From: Amanita rubescens
Lineage: Eukaryota; Basidiomycota; Agaricomycetes; Agaricales; Amanitaceae
DNA: 64,000 nt
Assembly: GCA_015039365.1 (NCBI GenBank)
Contig: WION01000001.1
Location: forward strand, 1,302,001-1,366,000
Direction of reading: 5' to 3'
Shown: positions 48,101 to 59,707 of the stretch, one piece after another
Numbering within the stretch: position 1 is the stretch's first letter
Layout of the letters: each line of letters begins with the position of its first letter
Notes under the pieces: model-generated
What the model was told of the DNA's origin: nothing
The model's input: the letters and a program-made list of their open reading frames with translations, nothing else
The model's database searches: none
Translations under genes and position numbers: made by a program

Positions 48101-50755
48101 TCATCTGCGACGTTCATAATCCTTGTCTCTGTCTTCCTTAGGTCTGGAATACTCCCCGTATCTTCTGGGGGGCGTTCGGGACGAAGATCTGTTTCTAGCG
48201 TAGGGTTGTCGAGGTGGCGAAACCCTTCTCTCCATCATATTCCTACCCCGGTCATCGTATCTCTTATGACGCTCTGGTGAGAAGGATCCACGCCTCCTGG
48301 GTGGTGTATGAGAGCGAGATCGTGAACGTTCATAAGTCTCGTCTTTCCTCCCCCTTCGCCTGTATAAAGGGCTTCTGGACCTTGAGTGTGATATATTGTG
48401 CCGTCCATGTCGCACCGGCGGTGGTGGTGACAAAGACCTGCTGTTCACACGACGTGCAACGCGCGGCGGTGTAATTGATGGCGTTCTGCGACGTCTGCTT
48501 TCGCTGGGACTCCGCTGTCGTCGTCGATAGTGGGCCGAGTCACTAGAGGAACTCGCTTTGCCATCATCGCCGGAACTAACGCTACTGCTGGAGTCGGAAT
48601 CAGATGTCTCTGAGTCAGAATCTGACGAATCGGAGGACGATGATTCGGCTTCAAGCATTGCCCGTCGCTGTTCCATGATGAGGCGAGGAGCATTCTAGGG
48701 ATTATCTATAAGTTAGAGAGCTGGAAGACAATAAGATGGGGACCGACCTTGAGATATTCACGCATTTCTTCGGTAAGGATCCCAAGGCCAATGCTCGTGA
48801 AATAGTTGGTGGAAAACCGGGTGTTTTTGGGACTGTCCATCGGGAACATACCTTCACAAGCCTTCCTGACCTCAGGATCTTTGAAACGCTCAGCGAGTTG
48901 TTTCAATCCCATACTTTCCATCACTTCGTTCAGTAGAATTTTGAGGAAAATGCGACTGCTAGCTGTCGTGTCGTCTTCCGTTAATCTGACGCATTGAAGG
49001 ACTACCCAGCTAATCGAATCCGAGGCAATAAGGTGACCCATGAATCTCGCGATATTGCGCATTCGATTCGTCTCATAACGGTGGATTGTCTCGTAATAGT
49101 TCTTGAAAGCCTCTTCAAAACAATCCGTCCAAACACGATTCAATTTGCTGAATCGCTCCCCAACAAGCCCGTAGAAGGTCGAGTAAGAGCGTTCTTGCGA
49201 ACAACATTCAATAATCATGTTGACCAGCTCAATCTGCATCGATTTGAGTGACATGCAAGCCATGGTTCAGATAATATAACGAACCTCTTGACCTTCTGTG
49301 ACTTGTATCTTGAGTAACTTATGGACGGCCTCCTCGTAATTCAACGCATTCATGATGGTCAAATATATGATACGACGCAGGTTCACAAGGTTCGTCTCAG
49401 TTCGGTCCTCAATGTCCTGGGTAGTTTCAGCGACTGGTTGAAGTCAGAGGCATCAAAATACAAGTTAGCAAACAACGCACCTTCCTCGTCACTTTCTTCA
49501 CTTGCCTCTTCCTCAGAACCAGATTCCCCATCAGAATCTTCCCCAAGGATCTCAGCTTTTATTGCGTCGTATTTCTCTTCATTTTCCAAAAAAATAGGAT
49601 CATATTTAAATATATCTCGAGGAATATGAGATGTCGAAGCGAGAGAAGAGGATAAAAACCTACTCAATCCTTCCTGAACTTGAAGCTCCTCTTCCAGCTG
49701 AATTCGATGTGTAACTTGTTCTTCCTCCTCTACCAAGTCAAGGCCTTCCGGGATGATTGGATTGTCTTTGAACTTGTCCTTTCGTACTTGCATTAGAACT
49801 TCAATCATATATTGTACACGGTGGCTGATGTTTCCTTCATTAAGAACAGCTCGAAAGCGTTCAAAGACTATTGCACCAGCTTTTGGGGAATTTTCGGCAA
49901 GAAAAGCGCCAACCTCGCGCATGAAACCAACCGCAATTTCGATTGAATCATCCGTCGGTCGCTCTAACAATAAAAATAAGATCTGCAGGGCTATCAGTTC
50001 ATCCGCGACGACTTGGTTTACAAGATGTGCGATGAACGTCGTTGTTGAATGGCAAATGATCTTGGATTCCGGGTCAATACAACGACAACACGTTCGACCA
50101 TTATCGCACCTTATCGTTTCTTTTAAAAGCACGCCTAAATTGGCTAACAAGCCGCGTCAACACGAGCTCGCCCACCTGAGGGAGCTTTGTGTTGATGATA
50201 GCGACAAGCGCCGCAAAGACAGGAGTAAACGGCAAGCTCGCAGCCTGTGCCTTCATAATGCTTCTCGCAAAAAGGCCACGCCCACGAATCAAATTTTCTG
50301 TGAATAGCTCCGGCACGACTTGCTTGATATTGGCAATGTTGACCCGATTGACAATACCCGTTATTGACTTTCTCAGAGCATCCCACGAAAGGCGCTGATA
50401 CTCTTGGCTGCTTTTGTCTGCAGCCGCAGCCTCCCTCATTGCACGGAGACGGGCAGGAGGTACGTATACACCACCGGAGCGTGTGTTGACCAGCTTGGAG
50501 AATTCAGCCCGTGCATCAAAAGACTTGGCTTTCTCCGCGTTCTCGTTTTTTTCTGGCTGAGGGCCAACAGCAACCGGTGCCACAGGAGAATGAGATCGTC
50601 GTCGAGTCAGAGGTGGTGCATCGTTCGAGGTCGATGGTGACCTGTGCAAGATATTTTAGAGAGAGAAACTAGATTGAAAGAAGTTTAAAGTACCGTTTTC
50701 GTTTGTGTAAAGAGACGTCTGAATGAGTAACGGCAGGCAGAACAGCGGCGGACAT
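48101..50755 (-). CDS. CWC22: Pre-mRNA-splicing factor CWC22
   Basis: A disordered start ([23 protein letters not shown]) precedes [15 protein letters not shown] and the MIF4G domain ([31 protein letters not shown]). This runs on to [27 protein letters not shown] and [21 protein letters not shown]. The linker is acidic ([20 protein letters not shown]). The MA3 domain follows: [39 protein letters not shown] and [18 protein letters not shown]. The tail is RS-rich. CWC22 joins the activated spliceosome and, in animals, recruits eIF4A3 for exon-junction complex assembly. An internal 48-nt intron (GTAGGT...CTCGAG) before [17 protein letters not shown] is in frame and free of stops. No frame breaks found. 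It is divergent from the lactamase-like gene. Confidence 0.94.
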
Positions 50756-50802
50756 GACGAGCAAACGAAAGGACGCGCTTGTTTGTTGTTATTGTGACTT
50801 TC
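50756..50802. promoter_or_regulatory. 47-bp bidirectional promoter CWC22 / metallo-beta-lactamase gene
   Basis: Start codons on opposite strands are 47 bp apart, one of the shortest head-to-head spacings in the window. The sequence holds several TTGTT repeats and no TATA-like box. The two 5' UTRs, if conventional, must overlap or start inside each other's genes. Confidence 0.7.
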
Positions 50803-51894
50803 ATGGCGGCATTAGAGCTTCAAGTTCTACCCTCCGTAGCTCGCCTCAGTAACCATGTTATCAGAATTTTAGGACAGGTAACCCTGCCTTGCGCTCGCAG
50901 TCATGTCGCTCAGAGTAGCGCATCATAGAACCCAGGCAAATTCACGTTACAGGGAACTAACACATACCTCATCGGACGCCAAAATCCATATATTCTCATC
51001 GATGCTGGCGAGGGTCTAGACGAATACATTCCCGTCCTAGAGTCCGCATTTCACAGCTTGGCCAAACCGACGGATCCTACCCAACCAGATGTCTCAGACA
51101 TCATCATATCTCACTGGCATCATGATCACGTAGGAGGCCTGCCTAGCGTTTTGTCCTTGTTACGCAAGCGATGGAACGAGCGCGGGACTGGACTGCCCTA
51201 TCAGCCACCGCGACTGCACAAATTTCCTCTTGCTAGTGAGCCTATTGCTCAGTCTAGTAACTACAATCTGCCGTCGATCGCTACATCGTTATCGCCAGAT
51301 CTCTTCACCCCCGCGCCGAATGGCTCAATTTTTAATGACATACAAGATGGCCAACATCTTTCCGTTCCATTTATGCCTCCTCTCCATCTCCTTCATATAC
51401 CGGGACACACCCCGGACTCAATTTCCATATATCTGCCATCTGACAAGGCCCTATATACATCTGACACCGTGCTGGGGCAGGGCACTGCTGTTTTTGATAA
51501 CCTGTCCGACTATATGTCGAGTCTGAGGAGGATGCACGACTATATCAAGACTCAGGAACAAAGCCAGCCTGTATCCTTGTACCCTGGTCATGGGCCGGTA
51601 CTCCACAATGGCGCGGACGTGTTGAACACCTATATTCAACATCGTCTAGAAAGAGAGTCGCAAATCATTTCCGTCCTGCAGGGTACTCCACCAACTACTG
51701 GCGATCATGCTCCAGGTGACTGGACAACGTGGATGATAGTGAAAATTATATATGCCAAATATCCAGAACCGCTATGGCTTCCTGCAATGCGGGGAATCAA
51801 TTTGCACCTTAGGAAGCTAGAAGCGGACGGTGTCGTAACGAAGCTAGGCGGCGATGGTAAAGAGACTAGCTGGAGGCTTACGAATGGTGCTTGA
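50803..51894 (+). CDS. Metallo-beta-lactamase-fold hydrolase (LACTB2-like)
   Basis: Two exons. The first is MAALELQVLPSVARLSNHVIRILGQ; a 51-nt intron leads to NPGKFTLQGTNTYLIGRQNPYILIDAGEG. The zinc site is IISHWHHDHVGGLP (HxHxDH), with IPGHTPDSI, LYTSDTVLG (bridging Asp) and YPGHGPVL following. A C-terminal winged-helix-like region includes IVKIIYAKYPEPLWLPAMRGINLHLRKLEADG, as in LACTB2. Human LACTB2 is a mitochondrial endoribonuclease, and related fungal genes in polyketide clusters act as thioesterases. No polyketide synthase is nearby, so the LACTB2-like housekeeping role is more likely. All metal ligands are intact. Length is about 345 residues. Confidence 0.9.
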
Positions 51895-52111
51895 TCTGCC
51901 ACTGTACGAAAACCCAGTTGTTGCCACAATATCTGATCTATGATAGAGATTCTGACGAAACTAGTCCGAAGTCATGCGGTGAGAGTAGCACAATCAAATT
52001 CCACCACCGATTACTATTCCTCTCCTTCTGTAGATGCTTCAGCATCATGTTCTTTGAGGTGTCCACCGCCCTTGCTTCCAGCGATAGTCGCATTGATTCT
52101 AAATCATTGGA

Positions 52112-52560
52112 TCAGATCGACCCATCGTTGCAACGATTCACCCACGTTAGGATAACCTGAACACTGCTCTTCTCCCCATCTGCATCTGGTACATCAACAA
52201 CAACTTTCTTACTACCCTTCCATCCAAAACTTCCCGTGCTGAATGAACTCGGGGTTAAATCGAGCTGCCCGATAGGCTCACTATCGAGCTGCGTGAGCAC
52301 GATGTGCAATGGCTTGGCTCTCTCCTTGAAAGACGCTGCGGACATAGGCTGGCCCATAGTCAGAATGAGGATGGTTGCCTAAACATGCCATGCCTGACTT
52401 TTCCTTTCTTTGCACCCTTCGAAGCTGCCGTCTTAGCCGTTTTAGCCACCTTAGCAGCCCGGGCGGTTGATTTAGAGTTCTCTGCTTTACGCTTAGAAGC
52501 TGGTCTACGTCAGTTTCGAACGGAATAAGGGGAATAAGGCTTGCCTGGCATGTGGAGGGA
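52112..52560 (-). CDS. Small basic protein, conserved-looking C-terminal domain, function unknown
   Basis: An Ala/Lys-rich block (ARAAKVAKTAKTAASKGAKK) is followed, after a frame change at a TTTAG acceptor, by ATILILTMGQPMSAASFKERA and PLHIVLTQLDSEPIGQLDL. It continues TPSSFSTGSFGWKGSKKVVVDV and VQVILTWVN. I recall similar fungal proteins only loosely and cannot name a family. The donor for the internal intron is unclear: GTGGCT, giving about 70 nt and phase 0, fits best. The start is also uncertain. It lies just downstream of the phosducin-like gene on the same strand. Confidence 0.45.
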
Positions 52561-52604
52561 AGCTGTAGATCGAGTTCACGCTGATACCACGTTGCACACT
52601 AGTA

Positions 52605-52625
52605 TTACTACTACTACTACTACTA
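52605..52625 (-). repeat. TAG trinucleotide run forming seven consecutive in-frame stop codons
   Basis: On the minus strand the phosducin-like gene ends ...GAC TTG, then TAG six times and TAA, all in its frame. It is a short trinucleotide microsatellite placed exactly at the stop codon. Confidence 0.85.
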
Positions 52626-53560
52626 CAAGTCAAACTCAAAGTCCGAATCTGAATCGTCTTTCTTCGTTGAATCTCGAACATTTTGCCGGCTCTTTGCATG
52701 TGGCCCCTCCGCGTCGTCCTCCTCTTCGTCATCATTGCTCCTTCCGTCCCGCGGTCGCCGGCTTTCAGGTTCTACGACAAATGTCATCACCAGCAATTTC
52801 TCCAGTTCTGAAGGGATTCATCAGTATGACCACAACGATTCAGCAACCTCGACTCACCCTCGACACGACGCTCCCTGTCTGCACCCCACGCAATGACTTG
52901 ATTGCGAATATCACCCTTCTTGTACATAATAAACATCGGTATCCTCGAATCTGGGAGGTTCGGTATGCACTTGTCCCCAACAATGGAGACGAATTTTGTG
53001 CGTGGATATTTCTGTGCTAAAATCCTTACATGCTGGGATGCGCGATCACTTCTTGGAATCCTGATGGTAGTATATTCATATCGATCCTCGGAGTAATCAC
53101 GTCAAATCGACACTCACCCATCCTTATACAGAAAACAGACGACACCTGTTCCTTTCTCTTCCTCGTCAGCCTTCCTCGGATACTTTACTTGCTTCTGTCA
53201 CTTCCCTTGTATAATCATCGCGACCTATTGGATAAACCCGACCAAAACGAGCCCTTTTCAACCTCTCTCGTTCCTCATGAACACGCTGTCGCTTATGTTG
53301 CTCGATAATACGCTGTTTGGTCTCATCCCCTGTATCATCTCCTAAATCGTTCAGCTCAGATGTTGAAAGGTCATCTAGCAATTCGTCTAGCGTAGGAGAT
53401 GGCGGAGGCGACGGCGTCCGCGGCTCTGGCTCACGGGGAGGTAATATACCATGTCTTCTTAGAGCATCGTTGCTGCAAGGAAAGTGTTAGTAGTAGAAAG
53501 TGTTTAAAGTCTCGATGTGTAAACTCACAATTCAGTGTCTTCGTTGGGATTGACTGCCAT
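52623..53560 (-). CDS. Phosducin-like protein (Plp1/PhLP family)
   Basis: The first exon MAVNPNEDTEF joins NDALRRHGILPPREPEPRTP and a Pro-rich linker. Then come LLDDLSTSELNDLGDD, RARFGRVYPIGRDDYTREVTEASK (family hallmark) and GTGVVCFLYKDG. The thioredoxin-like half has RILAQKYPRTKFVSIVGDKCIPNLPDSRIPMFIMYKKGDIRNQVIAWGAD. The acidic tail ends DSDSDFEFDL. Phosducin-like proteins act as co-chaperones of the CCT chaperonin, folding G-beta, tubulin or actin. All joins checked are in frame. A further upstream exon is likely, because family members have about 30 more N-terminal residues; an alternative ATG lies at about 53650. Confidence 0.87.
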
Positions 53561-53803
53561 TAGATTCGTTATTATCGAGTGTTTGGACAGTAAGACATTG
53601 TCAAATTGCGGCGCAGTACCTCGCCTGCGGATTCACTCGATGCTGCGATCATGGTGTCACGATCCCAGGTTTCATGTGCATTTATCTCTGTTCACAATCG
53701 AAGTACAATAATACGAGGACAATTCAAAGGATGAACTATAATACCTAAACTGAAACAGATGAATTGACGTGATATCACCGGCAATGGGGTAACGATCATG
53801 GTA

Positions 53804-54783
53804 TTAACAACATTTCCCACCCTGGTTAGCGTTCGAGTCCACGCTGGGACCAACACTGATACTATCCTTAGGGTGGTTCAATGTTGTTTGACGATGACTC
53901 GAGCGATTTGCTTGATACAATGCGGAATATATCTTCAAACTAGTCAATAGACACTCTCGAAGAGAACTGAATCGCATACCAGTCAGAATGGTTAAAAATG
54001 CACCTTCGACATTCGAGGCGTCCAGCGCCGATGTCTCGATGAAAGATAACCCGTTTTCGGCTATGGATAATAGATAAGCGGTTACAAAAGCGGGAATAAA
54101 ATGTCCTTACTTGAAAACGCCTTGGCTTCATCTGTGGGTACCGCACGGAGGTGCTTCAAATCACTCTTATTTCCGACCAGCATTATAACAATGTTTGAAT
54201 CGGCATGGTCACGGAGTTCCTTCAACCACCGTGTTACGTTGACATATGTTGCGTGCTTGGCGATGTCATAGACGAGCAGCGCTCCAACTGCTCCTCGATA
54301 ATAGCTGTGCAATTGTCGTTGATAAATAAGGAAACACTATTCAAGTACTGACGCTGAGGTAATAGCGCGATAACGCTCTTGGCCAGCTGTATTTCGGTTA
54401 AAGATGGGCGTAAACAAAAGACCATAGCACTGACCAGTATCCCATATCTGGGCCTTGATGACCTTGCCATCGAGGTTGATAGACCTCGTAGCGAATTCAA
54501 CTCCAATTGTCGACTTTGACTCTAAGTTGAATTCGTTGCGCGTGAAACGTGAAAGCACTGAAGGAATCTTTAGTATTGTTCAGGAAAGATAACAGCGCCG
54601 ACCCACAGTTCCTAGATATTATAGTTAGCATGGGCATAATTCTGTATTATTAAGGGAACGCACGATTTGCCAACACCGGAATCACCAATGAGAACTACCT
54701 GAAGGAAGACTTAGACATGAGGAATCCTTGAGCGACTGAAGACATACTTTGAAGAGATAATCGTAATTGCTACCTTCAGCCAT
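53804..54783 (-). CDS. Rab11/Ypt31-type small GTPase
   Basis: [35 protein letters not shown] contains the P-loop. [15 protein letters not shown] is the Rab11-type switch I, and [25 protein letters not shown] is switch II. It continues [29 protein letters not shown], then [12 protein letters not shown] (NKxD) and [14 protein letters not shown]. The end is KCC, a di-cysteine site for double geranylgeranylation. Ypt31/Rab11 drives late-Golgi and recycling-endosome traffic. Length is about 210 residues in about eight exons. All GTPase motifs are intact. Confidence 0.95.
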
Positions 54784-55026
54784 GGAGATGGAATGGTTCA
54801 GACGTGGTTGTGTGGTACAAACTTGATGGATGCGGAGTTTCAAATGTAAATGCCAACGGCGAGATGCTTTTTATTTTATTTTACGAGGACAAGGCTTCAA
54901 TGCATTACGATATACCTATCAGCGTCTATCGCACCGTTAATGACATTGTGCCTTTAATGCGGCATCCACAATTTCGAGTCTCGACTATCCCTGAAAAAGG
55001 GAAGGTGTGCCAGCCCTTCATTGAAC

Positions 55027-55916
55027 ATGGAATATCATCATCCTAAACAAGATAACGCAATTGGACATCCCGAGTCCGAACATGGCTTTCTACAGGCCAA
55101 TAAACAACACTTTGATGGCGTTGCATGTCGCTATGATCAGAGTAAAAACGCTGAGACAATGGCGCGAAAGTAAGCAGTGCCATTTCTACCTAGTGTTTTT
55201 CACGCATTCGAAACGGGAAGTAGGAGCGTACATGCTATACTAAATGCATACCCTTTCCAAGAACACGAAACGGTCGTCATGGACTACGCTTGTGGAACGG
55301 GTTAGCATTACTAGCACCTGCATTTCCTACATCGATGCATTGTCCCCGCGGTTGCTTTTGACAGGGCTCATCTCGAGGGAGCTAGCTCCGTATGCTAGAA
55401 GTATACTGGGCGTGGATATCAGTCAGGGAATGGTGGACCAGTACAATCTTCGAGTGTTCAATCAAGGCATCCCTCCAGAAGAGATGCGTGCAGTATGTGC
55501 AGAACTCGAAGGCAAAGATGGGGAGCTGGGGGGACAGAATTTTGATGTGATCGTTGTGAGTTAATCAATTGTTGCTTGAGCCAATTATCGCGATTCGCGA
55601 TTGAAAAGCTTCCCTTCATCAGTGTGCATCCGCATTTCACCATATGGAATCTATCGAGCAAACCACCAAGATCCTCGTACACTTTTTGAAGCCCGGTGGA
55701 TATCTAATCGTGGTTGATCTCGAGAAAACAGACGCAGACGTTCACCAACACGATCTTCACATAGTCCCTCATCCTGGAGGAATAGGAAAAGCTGACATCC
55801 AACAGGCATTTCAACAGGCCGGGCTAGATTCGTTCACTTACGACCCGGCATTCGATGCGAAGTTGAGAGGCATCCCAGTAACATCATTCATTGCGAAAGG
55901 CATAAAACCACTGTAA
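55027..55916 (+). CDS. Class I SAM-dependent methyltransferase (UbiE/methyltransf_25 type)
   Basis: The N-terminus MEYHHPKQDNAIGHPESEHG leads to NKQHFDGVACRYDQSKNAE. Motif I is VVMDYACGTGLISRELAPYA and motif II VDISQGMVDQYN. Then come ELGGQNFDVIV, an AFHHME stretch, and ILVHFLKPGGYLIVVDLEKTD. The terminus SFTYDPAFDAK...VTSFIAKGIKPL closes the fold. The AdoMet-binding glycine motif DYACGTG is intact. Substrate unknown; such stand-alone fungal enzymes are diverse. Introns lie after ARK and ACGTG, and before AFHHM. Divergent from the Rab gene, 243 bp between starts. Confidence 0.87.
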
Positions 55917-55988
55917 AATAGAGCTACAATGCCGAGCCGTAGTAGTGTACTATAGTTTAGTTTAGGCTAGAAATACAATTCATACACT

Positions 55989-58900
55989 CTACGTCAACGA
56001 GATCAGTCCACCAAATTTCTTCCGTACCTCCAGATCAAGCTGTTCTTTGACTCCTTTGAATGCTCGCCACCATGCTTCTCCTACGTGGTCAACTCTACCT
56101 TCTATCGTTTCGTAGTCGCCCCAGTACGTTTTAAGCAGGACCATCCACCATTTCATCACGGCAGTCGCCTTCTCGATGCCATCGTCACCCATCGTAGCGC
56201 TGTCAACGCATTGGATCAAATGTTTCGCAAAAAACTTTACATCCTTTTCCTTGGGCGCCCAATGACGGTACTTTTCCACCCAATTACCTATTGCATTCTG
56301 TATTTCTGATGGTTCCGTAAGAGAATGCCTTTCCCCTTGTTTTGAATGTTGGCGGAGGATCAATGGCTCTCTGAATTTAGCCCGAGGCGGGGATAACTGC
56401 CTTCGCTGTTCAGCTGGTAGGCTCGGCGGCTTGCGTGGTTTTAAAGTTTTCTTCTGTGTTTGCATATCCACGAGGTCTTCTGCACCTTTTTTAAGCATCC
56501 TGGCACGTACGAGTTGTTCTCGTTGAACTTCTTCTGGTAAGAGATAGAAAACATCTGGGTCCAAATCAAGTGAATGTAGCTCATGTTCAGAGACACGCGG
56601 TGCAGAAGCCTTGCTGGTTGTCGGCTGATATAATCGACTTTTCTTGGGTGAGAGACTGGAACGGGTGGTCCTTGGAGCAAGTTGTCGTGTTATGCGATTC
56701 ACAGCTTGACCCTTCTTTGGCGAATCTACGTTAGGCAGGACGGAGACGGGAGACTTGAACGTGGAGCGGCGCTTGAATTCCGCATCTAATTCTTGTTTAA
56801 CATCGTCAGGCAAAGCGTCATAGACATCCAGATCAACTTGGGAGAATGATGGTAGCTCTAATTCTTGTGCCATGGCTTGCTTTCCCTCGTATAACGAAGC
56901 ATTCTCAGAGGAGACATCGGCCATTGCAATATCACCTTCAGGCGGCGGGGCCATTGTTGCACCTGACTGCAGTCGACTCGGGGAGCCCGAAGCTTTGGTG
57001 TACGGGAGAATAGTTTGACCACCGATCAGAGATTCGGCTTGCTCTTTGGTCGCATTCGACTCGAGTCGTTGGATTTGGATCCCTATGCCTCTCAGTTCCC
57101 GAGGGTCAAAACGAAACGTTCTAAGTAGCCGCATCGAATGTTCTGCAATGATTTTGTCATCATTCGTCGCTTGCCCTCCTGGGCCCAGTAATTGTGTTTG
57201 CTTCGTGAAGGAGTCGCATTTGCCGTGCCCTAGAAACTAGGGGGATTGAAGAGTGTGAGATTGCTAAATTGCCACTTATAAGACGCACTTTCGGGGGCTC
57301 AATAGGAGCTGAGGGACTTCGTTTTAGCACTTTCAATGTCAGAGAACGCCCAAGCATCCCAATCTTATCCAATCTTATCTTCACTTCCCGTGAGACCTGG
57401 TGAATGAATCTTTCGGCCTCGTCCATATCCACGAATCGGATGCCGTACTACGAGGAATGGTTAAACATCACCGAATTCTGGAGGAAAATACCCACGTTAA
57501 TCTCGCAGCTAACGGATCTACGCCCTCCATCCCGTTCCAACTGCCGGTGATCAATTCCACGAACAAATCCCCATAGCGTCTCTCCATTTGTTCGTCCGAA
57601 TACTTCACATAACCGGTCCCTACTAACCTCTCTTAACTTTGCAACACTGCTGCTCCCAAGTCTCCCTAAGGCCTTATTCTTCGCAGCGTGACCAAAGCCA
57701 GGAAGATCGGTAATGTCAAGAGGAGAGAGGAATTCGACGATGTCATCCGCCCTTGAGGAAACGTGAACGGAGCCTGCTGGCTTGGCGCGCCGCGTCGCAA
57801 GACGTGCAAGAAGTATATTATGTCCAATGCCGATGCTAACTAAATACAGTGTCGATGGAAAGATGAAGGTATTTAGCATAGTTTACCCACCTTCGCAACC
57901 TGTAGCCTCGCGTATCTGAGTTCTTAAGTTTTCTGCCAATGCTTTTGCCACGTCATGATCGCATGGCTTGGAAACGGAGGATGCACAGTGTTTATGACCA
58001 AGCTCTGTAACAGCTGTGGTCACATCAATGAGCGCTTCGTCCACTGAGACAGCCTGTACATCATCCGCATGTTGTAGCAGGATACTATAGAACTGCAGAG
58101 ACAACTTTCGATATCTGAAGTAAAGTTAACAGATATTCTTGATTGCACCATGAACTCACAGTTCGAACTCGTAAGGCATGGTCATCACGGCAGGACATAG
58201 TTTTCTAGCTTGCTGAAGACTTGTTCACAAAGAAACCCAGACCATCAGATTAGCAGGTCAAAAATTGGTTCCGACGTCTACACACCTCATTCCATTCTTG
58301 ACGCCTTGTTCTCTAGCCTCATAACTAGCACTGGCTACCTCACTTGTGCTCGATGCACCGCCTTGTGCTCCTTGGGAATGACAAACGACAACAGGTTTAC
58401 CTCGTAGGTGCGGGCGAGTAATAAGACCGACAGAAACAAAGAAACAGTCGAAATCGCAATGCATGATTATGCGCTGCATTTGATCATCTGTTGATTCCCT
58501 TGCATGATTGAAAACTCCATACAGAGTCCTTGTCCCTGACGCTAATTCAACCATTGCTGATTGAACCGATTTCTTTGAGGGAAGGTGCAATGTCCCCAGG
58601 TCTGCACTGCTTATACTGAGGTCAGGAGCGTGAGATGTAGCCAGTCCAGACTCTTTTGCGGTAGAACCCTCTCCGACTTCTGCAGTCTGAGCTTTTTCCG
58701 CTTTTTCCTGAGCTTCAACTATTAAAGAACGTAATTCCGCTTTCCACGTCGATAGGTAGTGCAGGCGCGAGTTCCGATAATAACCCTCAACAAAGTCCGG
58801 AGCCGCAGATGTATGGGCACGTCTCCAGTTCGGATCGGCTAATGCTCTCTGTGCAATGGGATTGCTTGATTCTGCAGCATAGGGAATGGGTGTAGTAATG

Positions 58901-59635
58901 CCATTATCCTCGTCCGTCTCGATCGCAGACGTTTGCATAGGGCCCGAATCATTCAACTGGACGGAATTCGATTCCTCTGCACCAGTTTTTGACGAACCGG
59001 GTCTAACATTGTACGACAAAAGAGTTCTTTGTTCACCTTGAGTAACCTCGGTCCTATTCTGTTGCAAGTATTTGTAATCCTGCCAGGGCAACAATTTGCC
59101 TCGTTTTACGCTATCCACAATCCATGTGGGAACCACAACTTTCATGTACTTGAATTCTCGCAATTTTGCGGGGGTTAACGAGCAGGTAATGATATGGGTC
59201 CTGCAGCTAAATCACAATGGGTATCAGTACATGGCATAAATCTACTCACACCAGTGACTTTTTGTCGAGATAGGGCTGATAGGTGCCACCATTTCGGACA
59301 ATCAATTCTCGCAAATCTTGTACAGATGGATCTGTCCAGCCATTGATCTAAAGTCTGCGTTGGCAAAGCGAAAAAAATTCCACAGTTAACCACTCAACAT
59401 AGATAGACAAGCCCCGAAATATGCCACTATCCTCCGTTTGGGCTAGCACTGCGTTCTGGATCTGCAACTTGGCGCGTTTACGCCGCATGTATTCGCCAAA
59501 TTGACCAAAATGAGATGCGCCGTAAATCTCGTCATCTTTTGCTTCGTTTCCATCGAGAGGCAACAGAGACGGAGCCTCGGAGCGGCGTTTGAGGGGACGA
59601 GAACTTGAGCCACTGGTATCTGGTTCCAAGTCCAT
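55989..59635 (-). CDS. REV1: DNA repair protein REV1 (Y-family deoxycytidyl transferase)
   Basis: The start MDLEPDTSGSSSRPLKRRSE is followed by FGEYMRRKRAKLQIQNA and a BRCT domain (LSIYINGWTDPSVQDLRELIVRNGG to VPTWIVDSVKRGKLLPWQDYKYL). The catalytic core has IIMHCDFDCFFVSVGL (metal-binding DFD), ASYEAREQGVKNGM and VSVDEALIDV (second acidic pair). The finger and PAD parts follow (GIGHNILLARLATRRAKPAGS, ITDLPGFGHAAKNKALG). Two ubiquitin-binding motifs are present (FSQVDLDVYDALPDDVKQEL; LDLDPDVFYLLPEEVQREQ). The C-terminal domain recruits other translesion polymerases (WVEKYRHWAPKEKDVKFFAKHL). REV1 inserts C opposite abasic sites and scaffolds Pol zeta in the nucleus. No frame breaks were found in the joins checked. 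All signature residues present. Confidence 0.95.
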
Positions 59636-59707
59636 TTACTTACTATTATGTAATGTTAGGTATAGTATAAGAACCTTGGGACGGTACAACCCCGTTCTGC
59701 ATCCAAC
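59636..59707. promoter_or_regulatory. 72-bp bidirectional promoter REV1 / histidine acid phosphatase
   Basis: The REV1 start (59635, minus) and the phosphatase start (59708, plus) are 72 bp apart. The segment is AT-rich (ACTTACTATTATGTAATG), with a TATAGTATAAG element at 59659-59669 that reads as a TATA-like box on the plus strand. Confidence 0.65.

Noticed and set aside
52541..53020. 159-codon plus-strand Thr/Pro-rich open frame
   Set aside because: Antisense to the C-terminal exons of the phosducin-like gene.
53820..53860. tRNA-like GTTCGAGTCC string
   Set aside because: It lies inside the coding end of the Rab gene and lacks the matching arms of a tRNA.
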